A stretch of DNA of 64,000 nucleotides from a virus. Each line of letters opens with the position of its first letter. Position 1 is the first letter of the stretch. Of this stretch, positions 8,675-16,254 are shown piece after piece. Location: the IMG/VR virus record IMGVR_UViG_3300045741_000389, positions 1-64,000 of that record; one strand, given 5' to 3'. A model generated the notes under the pieces. That model was given only the letters and a program-made list of their open reading frames with translations, was not told where the DNA came from and searched no databases. The position numbers were made by a program, and so were the translations under genes.

Positions 8675-9732
8675 GCGCGCTCGAAGCCCTGGCCGCTGCG
8701 CTCGAGGAGCTGAGCGCCAAGACCGCCAGCAAGGCGGAGTTTGTCCCCGCTGCGCGGCGAGTGGGCGAGGTGTTCAGTCAAGCGGCCAAGGATCGGCCGG
8801 ACATGTTCCTCCGTGGCCCAGGCTTCGCTGACAGCCCGGCCGGGCTGAGCAAACAGTTCGGCACCAGCGGGCCACTGAACTATGCCAGCAAAGATCCGAT
8901 GGACGAGCAGCTCTACCACTACTTCGTCAATTCGGATCCTCAGGCTGTGAGCCGACCGGATCGCTCTTCGTTGTGGGGCATTATCCACTCTGGCCCCAGT
9001 ATGCTGAAGATGGCCGGGAACGGCACAGCCCCCAGCAGCGTCATTCAGGCCGCGATGTCCAAGCGTAACCCGCTGCGACCGACCGGGGAGTACCACAGCT
9101 GGGACACGATGAGCGCCAACCGCAGCTCAGGAGAGGGCACGAAGCTCTACGCGACTGCGTTCGGTCACCTGGCCAACAACCCAGACGCTTACAACTTCAC
9201 CGACGGTCTGAGCGCGATCAATCGCTATCGCCGAAACCTGAACATGGCCAGCGCAATCGAGAGGGATCCCAGCCTGGCCGACCGCATTGTCATGTCTTCC
9301 AGCCAGCTGAACAAGGGGCCTCATGACTTCAATGTGCGAGACTACCACGACATGGCGCCGGAGGAGAAGCTCGGGGCGCTGCACCTCCTGGGCGCCCAGC
9401 AGGCGATCGACGGCATGATCTCCGGAGTGCGCAGCGCGAAGGGTGCCGCCGTCAACCCGATGCTGTCTCGCTCGGCGAGACACGATGCAGAGCGCACCGC
9501 CAACGCGCTGGACTTCATCGCACCGTATGCCATGAAGCCCGAGGCAACGCCCAGCACGCTCGGTGCGATGTTCGATGCCTACCGACGCGCGCCGATGGCA
9601 CCAGACAACCCCGTGGGCGTGAACACCTTGCGCAAGCAGGCGCTGGTGCGGCAGATACTCCAAGGCGCTAAGTTCGACGACCTTGGAGAGATGTTCACTG
9701 GGCTTGAGTATCGACGAGGTGGCCGCGTCTAG
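8671..9732 (+). CDS. Hypothetical virion protein, last gene of the rightward unit
   Basis: 353 residues from GTG 8671, coupled to the upstream stop by a GTGA overlap. The protein is mixed helical and polar (for example LEALAAALEELSAKTASKAE at the N-terminus) with no motif I recognise. It ends at 9732, where its last 4 bases overlap the 3' end of the convergent leftward gene; there is no room for a separate terminator. Probably a structural or ejection-related protein by position. Confidence 0.5.
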   Translation: MSALEALAAALEELSAKTASKAEFVPAARRVGEVFSQAAKDRPDMFLRGPGFADSPAGLSKQFGTSGPLNYASKDPMDEQLYHYFVNSDPQAVSRPDRSSLWGIIHSGPSMLKMAGNGTAPSSVIQAAMSKRNPLRPTGEYHSWDTMSANRSSGEGTKLYATAFGHLANNPDAYNFTDGLSAINRYRRNLNMASAIERDPSLADRIVMSSSQLNKGPHDFNVRDYHDMAPEEKLGALHLLGAQQAIDGMISGVRSAKGAAVNPMLSRSARHDAERTANALDFIAPYAMKPEATPSTLGAMFDAYRRAPMAPDNPVGVNTLRKQALVRQILQGAKFDDLGEMFTGLEYRRGGRV

Positions 9733-10142
9733 AGGATGCGCCCGCGCGGCAACGAGTTGATGAACTCGTCGAGGTTGGAGATGAATTTCTGGATCGCCTC
9801 TCCCGTGCGCATCGCGAACGCCGCGCGCAGCAGCCGGCGCTCGTCGCGGTCGAAGTTGCCGTCGCAGCAGAAGCGGAGCACGAAACCTTCCTCGTAGTCC
9901 GTCAGCGCGTCGCCGAGCGGAGCGAACTTGTCGGTCAGCTCTCCCATCTTCGCGGCGTAGTGCCGCGCCTTCAGCAGGTCTTCCACGCCGTTCTTGGCGC
10001 GCCAGCGGCTGAGGTACTTGGTGACCTGGCCGACGAAGTAGTTGTTACCGGTCCGGGCGACGACATCCCAGTGCTGGAGGTCTTCGCTCTTGTAGTGGGT
10101 GCCACCCACTTGGTATTCGTTGGCGCTACGGGATTCTGTCAT
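9729..10142 (-). CDS. DUF3310 family protein
   Basis: 137 residues starting at the ATG whose first base is 10142, with AAGGA upstream; a longer open frame exists but has no matching ribosome site. Residues 9-40 carry the DUF3310 signature: YQVGGTHYKS, LQHWDVV, NYFVGQVTKYLSRW and KNGVEDLLKARHY. DUF3310 is a small phage family, sometimes annotated as a nucleotide-kinase-like protein, without an established activity. It is the last gene of the leftward unit and lies beside nucleotide-metabolism genes, overlapping the HD gene by 17 bases. Confidence 0.85.
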   Translation of the reverse strand: MTESRSANEYQVGGTHYKSEDLQHWDVVARTGNNYFVGQVTKYLSRWRAKNGVEDLLKARHYAAKMGELTDKFAPLGDALTDYEEGFVLRFCCDGNFDRDERRLLRAAFAMRTGEAIQKFISNLDEFINSLPRGRIL

Positions 10143-10644
10143 AGAGATCCTTGAGGTGTTGAACGAGGAATGGAGTGGCGAGCGGCTTGTCCGGCAGCTC
10201 TTCGATGTACTCGAGATAGCGGTTGAAGGCGCCCTCCAGCAGTTGGTTGCCCTGCAGACGCTCGGCGTAGCAGTAGTAGGCGCCACTGAGCCGGTCGGCG
10301 ACGTCGAGGACGAGGGCTTCCCACGGAGACAGCTGCACCACAGGCAGACCCGTGTGGGCGAGCAAGGAGTCTTGCTCCAGCTGCTCGAGACGGTCGTTCA
10401 GCTCCTTCGAAGCGCGCTTGACGGGGGAGGGGACATCTCCCGTCCAGCGCTCGCCCATGTCGTGCTGGAGCGCGGCGAGCATTAGCTCCTTTCGGACGTT
10501 GCCGCCCATCAGCATGTAGCACAGCAGCGCCACCTGCCACGAGTGGGCGGCAACGTCCTGTCGGTTGATCACCTTTCGGGTGTGGAAGCGCACGGTGTCG
10601 CCGGTGCTGAGCGCTTCGAGCATCTGCTTCGGAGTGAACTTCAC
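10126..10644 (-). CDS. HD-domain 5'-deoxynucleotidase-like phosphohydrolase
   Basis: 172 residues from GTG 10644, overlapping the stop of the thymidylate synthase-like gene as GTGA. The order of motifs matches the YfbR-like HD superfamily: TVRFHTR, NRQDVAAHSWQVALL, LAALQHDMGERWTGDVPSPV (His-Asp pair plus the DVPSP turn) and a later VLDVADRLSGAYY. Family members dephosphorylate deoxynucleoside 5'-monophosphates using a divalent metal. In this cassette it could deplete dTMP or another normal dNMP so that a modified precursor is favoured; that role is inference. Confidence 0.85.
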   Translation of the reverse strand: MKFTPKQMLEALSTGDTVRFHTRKVINRQDVAAHSWQVALLCYMLMGGNVRKELMLAALQHDMGERWTGDVPSPVKRASKELNDRLEQLEQDSLLAHTGLPVVQLSPWEALVLDVADRLSGAYYCYAERLQGNQLLEGAFNRYLEYIEELPDKPLATPFLVQHLKDLYDRIP

Positions 10645-11657
10645 TTGGCCTTCTCCGCGCGGCGCTGGAGCCACTCGAGCGCCGCCACTGCCCAGTCGTT
10701 CTTGAAATCTAGTCTGGAGCTGTGAAAGTAGACCAAAGCGTCGGCAGGGCCATTCTTTTTATACAAAGAATGAACCTCGCACAGTGGGGCTGCTACATCA
10801 CGCAAAAATCCTGCGGTTGTTGGAAAGACTCCTCCGTCACAGGAGACGAAGGTGGACACCTCAGCCAGCCACTGCCGCCAAGGAACGCCACCGCACAGCG
10901 GCTCGACCTTCGCGCCGAAAGGGTAGCGATCGTCGGTGAGCATGCCCTGCGGCATCGTGCACAGCTTCACCACATCCGCGCGCTCGGAGTAGATGTGGAA
11001 GTTGTTACTCACCTGAAACATGCGTCCCGCCGGCACGCCGATGGCGTAGGCCACGAACTCGAGCAGGAAGGCGAAATGCGCCGCGTTCGCCCCGTAGGCA
11101 CCCCACACCACATCGTTGCTGCGGCACAGCACCGTCATGTCCAGTGCGCCGTTCGTGATGCCGAAGTAGATGTGCGTGTTGCACGGGACATCCTTGGATT
11201 GTGGGCCGCCGTCGGCGCCCAGCGACACCAGGTCACCCAGCGGAGCCCACATGTTGAGCACTGCGCGCCGCGTGTTGGGCGAAGCGCGCAGCAGCTCGAC
11301 CACCTCGATGAGCTGGTCGGTGCCGAAGAAGCGGCGCCACCTGTAGCCGTAGGCTCCCCACTGCGTCTTGCCGTCGTCAGAGAACTCGGCCATACGGCTG
11401 ACGAACGGTGTGAGCTTCGAGATGTCGTTGCTGCCGGCCAGCATCCACAGCCCCTCGAACATGTGGAAGAACGGGTTGGCGTCCCTGTGCTTGGAGAACA
11501 GCACGCGCTCCAGCGGCCGGCTGTAAACAGTCGTTACAGGCTCCGGCGCGCGCAGCACCGGGCCGTTGCGGCTGTCCTCCTTGATGCCACTCTGCGCCAG
11601 GAGTGCGAGGCCCTGAGGGAGTGCGTGGTTGACGTTGCGGACACGAATGACTTGCAT
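10641..11657 (-). CDS. Thymidylate synthase / dUMP hydroxymethylase family enzyme
   Basis: 338 residues from ATG 11657. Motifs: RPLERVLFSKHRDANPFFHM, GAYGYRWR near residue 101, catalytic KDVPCNT with Cys159, RSNDVVWGAYGANAAHF (residues 179-195, Asn191 in the pyrimidine-specificity position), and the folate-site QVSNNFHIYSER. The usual His after the catalytic Cys is replaced by Asn, a departure common in phage homologues. Cellular relatives methylate dUMP; phage relatives can hydroxymethylate it. The neighbouring 5-hmdU kinase and transferase genes argue for dUMP hydroxymethylation here. The specificity cannot be settled from sequence alone. Confidence 0.85.
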   Translation of the reverse strand: MQVIRVRNVNHALPQGLALLAQSGIKEDSRNGPVLRAPEPVTTVYSRPLERVLFSKHRDANPFFHMFEGLWMLAGSNDISKLTPFVSRMAEFSDDGKTQWGAYGYRWRRFFGTDQLIEVVELLRASPNTRRAVLNMWAPLGDLVSLGADGGPQSKDVPCNTHIYFGITNGALDMTVLCRSNDVVWGAYGANAAHFAFLLEFVAYAIGVPAGRMFQVSNNFHIYSERADVVKLCTMPQGMLTDDRYPFGAKVEPLCGGVPWRQWLAEVSTFVSCDGGVFPTTAGFLRDVAAPLCEVHSLYKKNGPADALVYFHSSRLDFKNDWAVAALEWLQRRAEKAK

Positions 11658-11659
11658 CT

Positions 11660-12565
11660 TCAGACTCCTGGAAAGCGTTGGCGGCTGTAGCCGCGAATGT
11701 ACTTACTAAACTCGCAGAGGCAGTTCTGTAAGTTTTGCGCGTCGAGCGGTTGCCACCCGGGCGGCAGCACACCGTTGATCTCTTCTCGGAGCCACTGCAG
11801 CTCAGCGAGCCACTGGTGCGCTCGCCACCTCTGCTCCGCTGGCAGCCCCTTCACCAGGCTGAGCCCACGAAGCGAGCCCGGCCCTGGAGCGGCCCAGGTG
11901 TGAAAGTCGGGCGTCGACCCCATGAACCACTTAACGTCGGCCACTACCTGAGCAGCCATGAAGGAGCCCAGCCCCTTCTGGTTCATCAATCTGTCGTGGA
12001 AGTGTTCAAGTAGTTCACCACGCCGAGCGCGCAGCAGTTCGCGCTGCTTCCACGCAGGGGAGAAGACGTACTTGGAGAGGTAGGCTGCTTTCGACAACCC
12101 CTTGCCGCCTGGGATCGTCTGGTTGATCATGTAGGCGGAGCTGAACACCTTGGGGAGTTGCTCCGCCACCCACTCCATGTCTTTGTTGAAGTCTTCGGCG
12201 TTCCACGGCAGCGGCAGCCCAATCTGCTCCAGCGTGGTGTGCAGGTTGATGTGTCGAGCCACAAAGCTGAGGAACCAGAGATCTTCCTCCGCAGCGTTGG
12301 GAGCGAGCCAGTTGTCGAACAGCCACTCCGTCTCGCGGTCCAGCTCGCGATAGACGTTAGTGAACCGATAGCTCTGCAGCATCGCGTCCTCGGTCCAGGG
12401 CTTGGGCAGCCCGGCCGCACGGCGGAGGTAGACGTTGTGCCGCTCGACGATAAAGTCGCGCAGCCGCTGCCACTCAGGGAAGAGTTTTCTCCCAGCGGGT
12501 GTAAGGGCGGGGAGCTTTCTGCCCGTAAACACCTTCGCCGACTTTGCGATAACCGCAGGATGCAT
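11660..12565 (-). CDS. 5-hmdU modification helical protein (HMUDK_hel / alpha-GPT-PPlase-like)
   Basis: 301 residues from ATG 12565, which lies inside the acetyltransferase gene (92-base overlap); GAGGG sits about 11 bases upstream. The segment SYRFTNVYRELDRETEWL (about residues 64-82), followed by DLWFLSFVARHINLHTTLE and a late MAAQVVADVKWF helix, matches the pattern I associate with the all-helical, DNA-glycosylase-related family linked to 5-hydroxymethyluracil DNA modification. Such proteins accompany the P-loop kinase and help install amino acids on phosphorylated 5-hmdU. Family placement is from motif recognition and context, not alignment. Confidence 0.65.
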   Translation of the reverse strand: MHPAVIAKSAKVFTGRKLPALTPAGRKLFPEWQRLRDFIVERHNVYLRRAAGLPKPWTEDAMLQSYRFTNVYRELDRETEWLFDNWLAPNAAEEDLWFLSFVARHINLHTTLEQIGLPLPWNAEDFNKDMEWVAEQLPKVFSSAYMINQTIPGGKGLSKAAYLSKYVFSPAWKQRELLRARRGELLEHFHDRLMNQKGLGSFMAAQVVADVKWFMGSTPDFHTWAAPGPGSLRGLSLVKGLPAEQRWRAHQWLAELQWLREEINGVLPPGWQPLDAQNLQNCLCEFSKYIRGYSRQRFPGV

Positions 12566-12941
12566 AGAATTTCATTCCCTCTTCGTTGGAGTGCTCGCAG
12601 CTGAGCTGGATGCGCTTGTGAGGGGAGCTTGCCAGCGCCCAGGCCAGCAGTTTGGCGCCGATCCCGAGACCATGCCAAGCCGAGGCCACACCCATGTAGT
12701 GGATGACCGAGTAGGGCCGGCTCTTCAGGCGCAGATGCTTGACGTAGACGAAGCCGACGACGCGACCCAGCTCGAGCGCCACCCCCACCTCACCCTTCTT
12801 GTAGGTCTCGCGGATGGAGTCGCGGAAGAAGCGGTGGCTGGTGAAGTCGCGAGTGTAGCGCGACTGCCGGGCGATCTCGCAGATCGCAAGGTCGTGCTCG
12901 TTGTAGTCAGCCTTCTCGATTCGTAGGCGGCTCTTACCCAT
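12474..12941 (-). CDS. GNAT-family N-acetyltransferase
   Basis: 155 residues from ATG 12941. The GNAT core is visible: VGVALELGRVVGFVYVKH, then IHYMGVASAWHGLGIGAKLL (motif A with the acetyl-CoA Q/RxxGxG/A-like loop, here WHGLGIG) and NEEGMKFYASCGYRKV. It overlaps the kinase upstream by 8 bases and the helical protein downstream by 92. In phage thymidine-hypermodification clusters an acetyltransferase caps the amine left after amino-acid processing; that is the likely role here, with DNA as substrate. Confidence 0.85.
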   Translation of the reverse strand: MGKSRLRIEKADYNEHDLAICEIARQSRYTRDFTSHRFFRDSIRETYKKGEVGVALELGRVVGFVYVKHLRLKSRPYSVIHYMGVASAWHGLGIGAKLLAWALASSPHKRIQLSCEHSNEEGMKFYASCGYRKVGEGVYGQKAPRPYTRWEKTLP

Positions 12942-13551
12942 GCTTGGGCTCCCTCTTGAGCTCGACGCCGAACAGACTGAGCACTTCGCGCACCGGCCGC
13001 TTGTGATTGATCATCACGCACTCGTGGCCGTACTCCTCGGCAATCTTGCGCTGGCTCGCGTGGGCCGCCTTGTACTTCTGCTCGGTGTTGACGGGGTTGA
13101 CTGGCTCCATCACGCCGCGCGCTCGGCGCCGGGCGTTGACGCGCTCCAGGCAGGTCTCGAGCGGAGTGTCGAGGAGGGCGAAGACTACCTTGTGCTTCCA
13201 GGTGTCACGCAGCTCGCCGAGCTTGCGGCCGACGGAACCGTAGCCGCCGCTGATCAGGAGACCTTCGAACAACACATCGCCCAGTCTCGCATACTTGCTG
13301 ATCAGAGGCGGCAGGATGTTCTTGTAGTCGGTGATCGCGTCACAACCGCCGCACGGGGAGGTGTAGGGACCAATGATGAAAAGTGGAGTCAGGAGCCCTG
13401 TGGCTTTGGTGTAGAGCTTGTACACCAGTGGGCGGTTGCCTCGTACTCCGAAGCGCTCGACCACCTCATAGTCATTGTTGGCCAGCAGCCAGTGCACCAC
13501 CGTGCTCTTGCCCGCGCCCGAGGTTCCGCGAAGGTTGACGATCGTGCTCAT
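12934..13551 (-). CDS. P-loop kinase, candidate 5-hmdU DNA kinase
   Basis: 205 residues from ATG 13551; GCAGGAG lies about 10 bases upstream, and a TTG at 13569 is a less likely start. Walker A is RGTSGAGKST at residues 8-17. The lid region is LERVNARRRARG and a four-residue PCGGCD motif lies near residue 63. Size and sequence style match the phage P-loop kinases that phosphorylate 5-hydroxymethyluracil within DNA. The adjoining transferases, flavoenzyme and acetyltransferase support this substrate; a nucleotide kinase is the alternative. Confidence 0.75.
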   Translation of the reverse strand: MSTIVNLRGTSGAGKSTVVHWLLANNDYEVVERFGVRGNRPLVYKLYTKATGLLTPLFIIGPYTSPCGGCDAITDYKNILPPLISKYARLGDVLFEGLLISGGYGSVGRKLGELRDTWKHKVVFALLDTPLETCLERVNARRRARGVMEPVNPVNTEQKYKAAHASQRKIAEEYGHECVMINHKRPVREVLSLFGVELKREPKHG

Positions 13552-13783
13552 GCTGCCCTGCTCCTGCAATAATCTGGCAAAGGAACTCCGAAGTGTTCTT
13601 GACGTTCAGCGCGGAAAGTGCCATGCCGCGCCGCTTATCGACCGCGTCGCGCTTGATGCCGAGCTTGTCGGCAATCTCGTTACTCTCCAGTCCCTCCACC
13701 ACCAGGCGCATCACCACCAGCAGCTTAGGGCTGAGTAGTCCGTGCGTTAAGCGGCGAAACGTGGCTTCGTTCTCGGGGGTCAT
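13472..13783 (-). CDS. LuxR/GerE-type HTH small regulator
   Basis: 103 residues from ATG 13783, in an ATGA overlap with the flavoenzyme stop. Residues 15-65 read as a LuxR-type helix-turn-helix: LSPKLLVVMRLVVEGLESNE, then IADKLGIKRDAVDKRRGMAL and LNVKNTSEF. No receiver or sensor domain is attached. Its last 80 bases overlap the 5' end of the kinase gene in another frame, so the C-terminal 26 residues are dual-coded. A DNA-binding regulator of this cassette or of the early genes is likely; a DNA-targeting adaptor for the modification enzymes is another possibility. Confidence 0.75.
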   Translation of the reverse strand: MTPENEATFRRLTHGLLSPKLLVVMRLVVEGLESNEIADKLGIKRDAVDKRRGMALSALNVKNTSEFLCQIIAGAGQHEHDRQPSRNLGRGQEHGGALAAGQQ

Positions 13784-14601
13784 AGTGCCTCCACGAACTT
13801 CTGCGCGTAGAGCGCAGCCAGGAGTGTGCCGTTCTTCGCCCCGCCGGTGGCAACCCACGTGCTGGGCGACACCTGAGCGAAATAGCCTTTCTTGTGGCCT
13901 TCCACGTAAGGCCGCGCGCCCACCTGCACGCGCACCGGGCCACCGTTCAGCCCGAACAGCCGCCGGCCACGCTCGACGGTCTCCTGCTCGCGGCGGGCGT
14001 GTTCGCGCTCCCAGGTTTTGGTGACCAGCGCTGTACCGTCGCCCATCCACACGATGCTGGGGCGAATCTGGAAGGCCACCGCTTGCCGGTACGGGGCGTA
14101 CACGTGGAGTCGTGGGTGTTCGAGCTTGTCTTTCTGAAACAGTACGGAGGCGCCCCAGAGCGCGCGAATGGGCGGCATCTTGATCAGGTTCATCGATTCG
14201 ATGCCAGCCGCCACCAGCACCTTGCCGCGCAGGGTCATGTTGGAGCCCTTGGAGTCAACATGCACCTCTCCATCGTCCACACTGGTAACGACTCCCGCGA
14301 CGTCCGTGGCGACAATAACGTCCCGGGGGTCGACCCGGTGGGCGTTGAACGTCAGACCCAGGTGCGTCTTGAACGCCAGTGGGTGGACCTTGAACAACGA
14401 GTTGAGCACCTTGCCGGCCGTTGCGATCTCTTCCGAGTCGAGCGAGGTCACCCAGCTCGGGGCCATCACGCAGCCGGAAGCCTTGCTGGCCGCCCACGGC
14501 CGCGCCGCGTCGACGACCGTCACCTTGTGGCCGGCACGGTGCGCAAGCTGCGCCGCGATGGAGCCGAACAAGCCGGCTCCGACGATAATCACCTTGGCCA
14601 T
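13780..14601 (-). CDS. FAD-dependent (DAO-type) oxidoreductase/lyase of the DNA-modification cassette
   Basis: 273 residues from ATG 14601, with AAGGAGG upstream. The N-terminus is a Rossmann dinucleotide fold: KVIIVGAGLFGSIAAQLAHR (GxGxxG) ending in the acidic VTVVDA strand. A late GPVRVQVGARPYVEGHKKGY and WVATGGAKNGTLLAALYA match the C-terminal FAD-binding part of amino-acid-oxidase-like flavoproteins. In phage hypermodification clusters a flavin-dependent lyase trims the installed amino acid to an aminomethyl group. Its start overlaps the upstream transferase stop as TGATG, so expression is coupled. Confidence 0.8.
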   Translation of the reverse strand: MAKVIIVGAGLFGSIAAQLAHRAGHKVTVVDAARPWAASKASGCVMAPSWVTSLDSEEIATAGKVLNSLFKVHPLAFKTHLGLTFNAHRVDPRDVIVATDVAGVVTSVDDGEVHVDSKGSNMTLRGKVLVAAGIESMNLIKMPPIRALWGASVLFQKDKLEHPRLHVYAPYRQAVAFQIRPSIVWMGDGTALVTKTWEREHARREQETVERGRRLFGLNGGPVRVQVGARPYVEGHKKGYFAQVSPSTWVATGGAKNGTLLAALYAQKFVEAL

Positions 14602-15479
14602 CAGGCCTCCTTGTTGACAACTCGCGGCGGCAGCGCCGCCTTCAGCTCCTGCGCGGTGTCGCCCCAGCCCTCCAGCCCGTGGCCGACTTCGTCGATGTCC
14701 TTACCCACGTGGTAGTGGCCCTTGTAGTAGGACTTGTACTTGCAGAGGATCGTCTCGATCTCCTGCACGTTCACGAGGCGGTTCTTGTCGGGCGGGGCCT
14801 TCGCCTTTTTGCCGCGCCAGAGGGCGACCAGCTCGGCGACGACCTTCTTCAGCTCGCCGTCCGTGACGGGGTAGGTCCACGGCTTCTGCCCGTTGGCCGC
14901 CGGCTGCGCAGGGGCCAGCTCGGTCGCCCACGCCAGCGCCGCACCCTGCCGGGGATCCTTGTAGATGCCCAGCTCGCAGTTGCTGAAGTCCACCGGGTGA
15001 CCGAGCACACGTTCTCCCATGTCGGCGATCTTGAACGCGATCCACTCGCCGAAGCCCCTGTGCTCGCGAGCACGGGCGGAGACGCCACCGAAAGTGGGCT
15101 GCGCGCCGTCGTGTGGCTTGTACAGGTAGTCAACGAAGCTGGCCGCACCCTTGGGGTAGCGCTGCGTCAGCTCCAGCACCGCGCTCGTGGCCTGGGCGCC
15201 TCGGAAGTGCCGGCGCTCCGCCGCGCGGGGCCAGCGCTCGCCGAGCTTGATGCGCGGGGACTCCTCGTTGAGGGCCGCTTGCATCATACGCTCCCAGAAC
15301 GCCTTCGGCGTCTTGGCTTCGGAGATGTAGGCCGCTGCCCCCAGGCTGTAGAAGCACCAGTAGGCGGTGAGAAGTTGGGCCAGCTGCGACCCGATGATGC
15401 GCGACTTGTAGATCGCTACGTACACAGGATCCAGGTCCTGTGTACGTAGGAGGGCGTCGCCAAACTCGACGAGTTTCAT
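14601..15479 (-). CDS. Amino-acid:DNA transferase-like protein (ADDT / alpha-GPT-PPlase group)
   Basis: 292 residues from ATG 15479. Distinctive segments are YWCFYSLGAAAYISEAKTP, RWPRAAERRHFRGAQATSAV, RYPKGAASFVDYLY and HRGFGEWIAFKIADMGERVL followed by HPVDFSNCELGIYKDPRQGA. This pattern corresponds to the phage families that displace the phosphate on 5-phosphomethyl-dU with an amino acid. Its start codon lies in the loop of a 7-bp hairpin, and a perfect 14-bp inverted repeat occupies codons 11-21 (see separate entries). Substrate amino acid is unknown; glycine is suggested by the adjacent flavoenzyme. Confidence 0.7.
   Translation of the reverse strand: MKLVEFGDALLRTQDLDPVYVAIYKSRIIGSQLAQLLTAYWCFYSLGAAAYISEAKTPKAFWERMMQAALNEESPRIKLGERWPRAAERRHFRGAQATSAVLELTQRYPKGAASFVDYLYKPHDGAQPTFGGVSARAREHRGFGEWIAFKIADMGERVLGHPVDFSNCELGIYKDPRQGAALAWATELAPAQPAANGQKPWTYPVTDGELKKVVAELVALWRGKKAKAPPDKNRLVNVQEIETILCKYKSYYKGHYHVGKDIDEVGHGLEGWGDTAQELKAALPPRVVNKEA
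15416..15449 (-). promoter_or_regulatory. Perfect 14-bp inverted repeat inside the transferase 5' coding region
   Basis: ctacgtacacagga (15416-15429) and tcctgtgtacgtag (15436-15449) are exact reverse complements separated by 6 bases. The hairpin begins about 30 bases after the start codon of the 292-residue gene. It could be an RNA hairpin modulating translation or a protein-binding operator. Confidence 0.6.
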
Positions 15480-15488
15480 GCGAAACTC
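15471..15488 (-). promoter_or_regulatory. Start-codon hairpin of the transferase gene
   Basis: gagtttc (15471-15477) and gaaactc (15482-15488) pair exactly in the mRNA, placing the start codon in the 4-base loop and its boundary and burying part of the GGAG ribosome site in the stem. This predicts restrained initiation. Confidence 0.5.
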
Positions 15489-15522
15489 CAGTTGAGGGTT
15501 ACAGACCCGGCGCCGCCGGTGC

Positions 15523-16209
15523 TCAGGCTTGGGCGAAGATGCCCTTGCCGGTGCAGTAGTAGAAGTAGCGCAGCGACTTGGCCTCGTCGACCTCGTCGGA
15601 GATCATCTTCTTCACGATCTTGTCGCGGGTGAACGTGCCCATCTTCTGCGCGGCGGCGACGTAGTCGGCCAGGAAGCCGCGCTTGACGCTGGCGGTGTCG
15701 CCCACCTTGTAGGTGGAGTCGTCGTCGCGCGGACGGCCGCGCTTGGGGGCTTCGGCTTCCTTCTTGCTGGCCTTCTTGGCCGGCGCCGGGGCGGCCTTGG
15801 CGCTCTTCTTGGCGGCGGGCGGGGTCTTCTTGGCCGGGTTGGCCTTGGCAGCCTTCTTGGCCGGCGCCGAGCTGGCGCCTTCTTCTTGCGTGCTCATGTC
15901 GTCTTCTTCCTTCATGGGTTGCTGGATCGAGCTTAGTTTGCTCTCCTCCGTCCGGAGGATCCGCTCCAGGTGCTCGCGAGCCTGGGGCTGTACGCTCTGC
16001 AGCTCGGCGCGGAAAAGGAATTTCTCCGCAGCGCGCTTCAGGGGGTAGTTGGGAATGGGAGTATACGTCGACTCGAATTCCCGGTTGTGCATTTTCTGAA
16101 TGCTGAGATCGCCGGCCAACATCGGTATGAGTTTCGTCCACGTATGGCCGCGAGCGACACGAATCGCAGTGTGGCGGTTGTAGTCTTGAAACACCCCGTA
16201 GTCCGACAT
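15523..16209 (-). CDS. Histone-H1-like (A/K/P-rich) protein with phage C-terminal domain
   Basis: 228 residues from ATG 16209, with AAGGAG 6 bases upstream. Residues 1-85 are a small polar domain, residues about 105-155 are an Ala/Lys/Pro tail of repeated PAKKA and AAKK units like H1 or bacterial H1-like proteins, and residues 160-228 form a conserved domain: YKVGDTASVKRG, then GTFTRDKIVKKM and LRYFYYCTGKG. The same domain ends the 175-residue protein at 33159-33686, also after an Ala/Lys stretch. A DNA-binding or condensing role is likely; the domain itself is unrecognised. Confidence 0.65.
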   Translation of the reverse strand: MSDYGVFQDYNRHTAIRVARGHTWTKLIPMLAGDLSIQKMHNREFESTYTPIPNYPLKRAAEKFLFRAELQSVQPQAREHLERILRTEESKLSSIQQPMKEEDDMSTQEEGASSAPAKKAAKANPAKKTPPAAKKSAKAAPAPAKKASKKEAEAPKRGRPRDDDSTYKVGDTASVKRGFLADYVAAAQKMGTFTRDKIVKKMISDEVDEAKSLRYFYYCTGKGIFAQA

Positions 16210-16254
16210 TCGAAGCTCCTTCAGGCTGACTCAAGTATACATGCGTATTATGTT

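Noticed and set aside
10641-11657. dCMP hydroxymethylase instead of a dUMP-acting enzyme.
   Set aside because: The residue at the pyrimidine-specificity position is Asn (in YGANAAHF), as in dUMP-acting members; dCMP enzymes typically have Asp there.
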